From: Levilactobacillus paucivorans
Lineage (GTDB): Bacteria; Bacillota; Bacilli; Lactobacillales; Lactobacillaceae
Direction of reading: 5' to 3'
DNA: 33,238 nucleotides
Assembly (NCBI RefSeq): GCF_001437125.1
Contig: NZ_JQCA01000115.1
Location: 1-33,238 of the forward strand
A model generated the notes under the pieces. It was not told the origin of the DNA. It searched no databases and was given only the letters and a program-made list of their open reading frames with translations. The position numbers and the translations under genes are program-made. Of the stretch, positions 31,504 through 33,238 are shown in pieces; the stretch's first letter is position 1; every line of letters begins with the position of its first letter.

Positions 31504-33060
31504 TTACTCTTGTGGTGCGTTACGCAAGCTTAACTTCTCCACGTTTAAGATCTTGTCGACCAATCCCGTGTAGAAGCTCTCCTCATGACTCACGATAATG
31601 GCGTTCCCCGGGAACTTGTCGATGGCCTCTTTCAAGGCATGTTTCGTTTCATCGTCCAAATGGTTCGTAGGTTCGTCCATGATCAGAAAGTTTGCGGGTT
31701 CAAATTCCAGCAAGGCTAACTTAACCTTCGTCTGTTCTCCCCCGGAGAGTTCGCCGATGGGTTTCATAGCGTTAGCCGAATCCAGGCCACACTTGGACAA
31801 CTTACCCCGAATAGCCTTTTGCGGCATCTTTTCGTATTTCGCTTGAATGATTTGAAGTGGCGTTTGCCGGTTGTTCTCCCAGACCAAGTCTTGGCTAAAG
31901 TAGCTAATCCGTGCGGAAGGTGAGAAGCTGGCCGAGCCACCCTTGGCCTTGATGATGCCCAGGATCGACTTGATCAGCGTTGACTTCCCCACCCCGTTGA
32001 ATCCAGTCAGACCCACCTTTTGGTCGGTCGTCACGGAAAACGTTACGGGCTTTAACAGTGGTCGGTCATAACCAACGGACAACTCATCCACTACCAAGGC
32101 ATTCTGTGACCCAGTTTCCTGATAAGGGAAATCAAAGTGAGCTTGGATGTTCGTCGAAGGTGGATCAACCCGATCCATCCGATTCAGCATCTTTTCTCGC
32201 GACTTCGCCATCGTTGACTTAGTCCCGGCCTTGTTCTTCCGAATAAAGCGTTCAGCCTTCTCGATCACGACCTGTTGCTTGTCGAATTCACGTTGCTGAA
32301 CCTTTTCTTTCTCGGCCCGTTGGCGCATGGCCTGCTTGAAGTTCCCCCGGTATTTGGTAATCTGCCCAAAGGCCAGGTTGATGATACAGTTCGTCACATT
32401 TTGTAAGAAATCATAGTCATGGGAGATGATGAGGGCGGCACCCTCAAAGTTATTCAGGTAGTCTTCCAGCCACGCGATGTGCGCGGTATCCAGGTAGTTG
32501 GTCGGTTCATCCAACAGAATGACGTCTGGATTTTCCAGCAGCAACTTGGCCAAAATAATCTTGGAACGTTGGCCCCCGGACATCTTCGCGACTTCATGAT
32601 CCCGACCAATGTCATCGAGACCTAACCCCGAGATAACCCGTTCGATTTCGGTTTCGACACCGTAAAAGTTCCGCGCATCGAGTTCTTCTTGAATCCGACC
32701 GGCGCGTTCTAAGAGCTTGTCGTCCATCGTTTCAGCGTATTGTGAATACAGGTCCGTCATCTGATCATTCATCTTGTACAGGTCTGCATAGGCCGTATGG
32801 AGAAAATCAATCAGTGTCATCCCCGCCGGAATATCGGCGTATTGGTCCAAGTACCCAATATGAGTCTTCTTCTGCCATTTGATGCTTCCAGTCAGTGGCA
32901 GTTCTTGTTCGGTAATAATTTTAATCAAGGTTGACTTGCCGACACCGTTTTGCCCAACGACGCCCATGTGTTCTCCCTTGTTGAGTTGAAAACTGGCACC
33001 TTCGTACAGCTTCTTATCAGCGAAGCTCAGGCTCAGGTTGTCAACTTCTAATAGTGGCAC
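31504..33060 (-). CDS. ABC-F family ATPase (ribosome-associated type)
   Basis: A soluble 518-residue protein with two ABC domains and no membrane segments. Walker A motifs are GQNGVGKST (about 36-44) and GFNGVGKST. Signatures are MSGGQRSKI and LSGGEQTKV. Walker B motifs are LLDEPTNYLD and IMDEPTNHLD. Between the domains lies the charged helical linker (RQRAEKEKVQQREFDKQQ) that reaches the ribosomal P-site in this family. Members rescue stalled ribosomes or protect against ribosome-targeting drugs; which applies here is unknown. The start is GTG at 33060, 6 nt after GAGGAAGG. The upstream in-frame ATG at 33108 falls within a terminator-like hairpin and is rejected. Confidence 0.88.
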   Translation of the reverse strand: MPLLEVDNLSLSFADKKLYEGASFQLNKGEHMGVVGQNGVGKSTLIKIITEQELPLTGSIKWQKKTHIGYLDQYADIPAGMTLIDFLHTAYADLYKMNDQMTDLYSQYAETMDDKLLERAGRIQEELDARNFYGVETEIERVISGLGLDDIGRDHEVAKMSGGQRSKIILAKLLLENPDVILLDEPTNYLDTAHIAWLEDYLNNFEGAALIISHDYDFLQNVTNCIINLAFGQITKYRGNFKQAMRQRAEKEKVQQREFDKQQVVIEKAERFIRKNKAGTKSTMAKSREKMLNRMDRVDPPSTNIQAHFDFPYQETGSQNALVVDELSVGYDRPLLKPVTFSVTTDQKVGLTGFNGVGKSTLIKSILGIIKAKGGSASFSPSARISYFSQDLVWENNRQTPLQIIQAKYEKMPQKAIRGKLSKCGLDSANAMKPIGELSGGEQTKVKLALLEFEPANFLIMDEPTNHLDDETKHALKEAIDKFPGNAIIVSHEESFYTGLVDKILNVEKLSLRNAPQE

Positions 33061-33085
33061 AAAAATCCTTCCTCTCTTCTCACGC

Positions 33086-33111
33086 AATAAAAGCCTCGAC
33101 AGCGTCAAGGC
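33086..33111 (-). terminator. Terminator-like hairpin in the ABC-F leader
   Basis: Leftward, GCCTTGAC (33104-33111) pairs with GTCGAGGC (33093-33100) around a 3-nt loop, then TTTTATT, only 26 nt before the GTG start. It may end an upstream transcript or be an attenuator controlling the ABC-F gene. Confidence 0.55.
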
Positions 33112-33124
33112 CTTTATCTAAACA

Positions 33125-33169
33125 ATATATAAGCAGTAACTTACCACGAAACGCCCGGGTTCGTCAACT
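33125..33169 (-). promoter_or_regulatory. Possible promoter ahead of the ABC-F gene
   Basis: Leftward, TTGACG is followed by TAAGTT after 18 nt, and by TATATT further on. Positions are approximate. If used, the hairpin at 33086-33111 lies inside the ABC-F leader. A further imperfect repeat around two CCTAGG sequences lies upstream, between about 33170 and 33210. Confidence 0.35.
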
Positions 33170-33238
33170 TCACCGCCTAGGGGTATGTGTCAAGTTTTCC
33201 TAGGTGCCTTATAATCAACCAAATATTTATACACAATA

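Overview
The window looks like a chromosomal segment of a lactic acid bacterium of the Lactobacillaceae. The evidence is PepX and PepI together, an Opp oligopeptide operon, a HelD-type RNA polymerase factor, AGGAGG ribosome binding sites, TTG and GTG starts, and catabolite and arginine operators of Gram-positive type. The G+C content, about half by eye, and the C-rich third codon positions fit a higher-GC genus such as Levilactobacillus. That genus call is inference only. No tRNA, rRNA, CRISPR array, intact transposase or prophage gene is visible.

Layout. 1-1766: a leftward promoter serving something outside the window, then a leftward pair coaA (pantothenate kinase) and a GNAT acetyltransferase. 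1767-6789: helD (leftward), diverging from a CPA2-type cation/proton antiporter with RCK domains, followed by a histidine phosphatase. 6790-7967: a likely acquired patch holding a DJ-1/PfpI-like gene, a long palindrome and a 16-bp inverted repeat. 7968-9062: an Old Yellow Enzyme-type flavin oxidoreductase. 9141-17160: a leftward oligopeptide uptake locus, oppA2, oppA1, oppB, oppC, oppD, oppF. It has internal terminators, a CcpA site and operator-like palindrome ahead of oppA1, and a long RNA hairpin in the 3' UTR. 17344-18630: hflX. 18640-19330: a gene-free stretch with two related structured RNA elements. 19333-22233: a leftward polar amino acid ABC transporter with an ARG-box-like operator. 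22669-24608: a two-TM protein, a Ser/Thr-rich secreted or anchored protein, and a Zur regulator. 24689-25664: a guanylate-kinase-like gene overlapping a Nudix gene. 25834-30700: amino acid permease, pepX, pepI. 30820-33060: an L,D-transpeptidase and an ABC-F ATPase with a structured leader.

Function. Much of the window serves nitrogen nutrition. Opp imports peptides, PepX and PepI cut proline-containing peptides inside the cell, and the Gln/Art-type transporter and the permease move free amino acids. The visible operators tie this to carbon status (cre) and arginine status (ARG box).

The strongest unexplained signal is the pair of RNA elements at 18764-18903 (plus strand) and 19099-19256 (minus strand). 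Their sequences differ widely in the helices, but they fold into the same three-way-junction architecture. Compensatory changes, a shared C-U mismatch and G-U wobbles in the assigned strands support a real, conserved RNA of unknown function.
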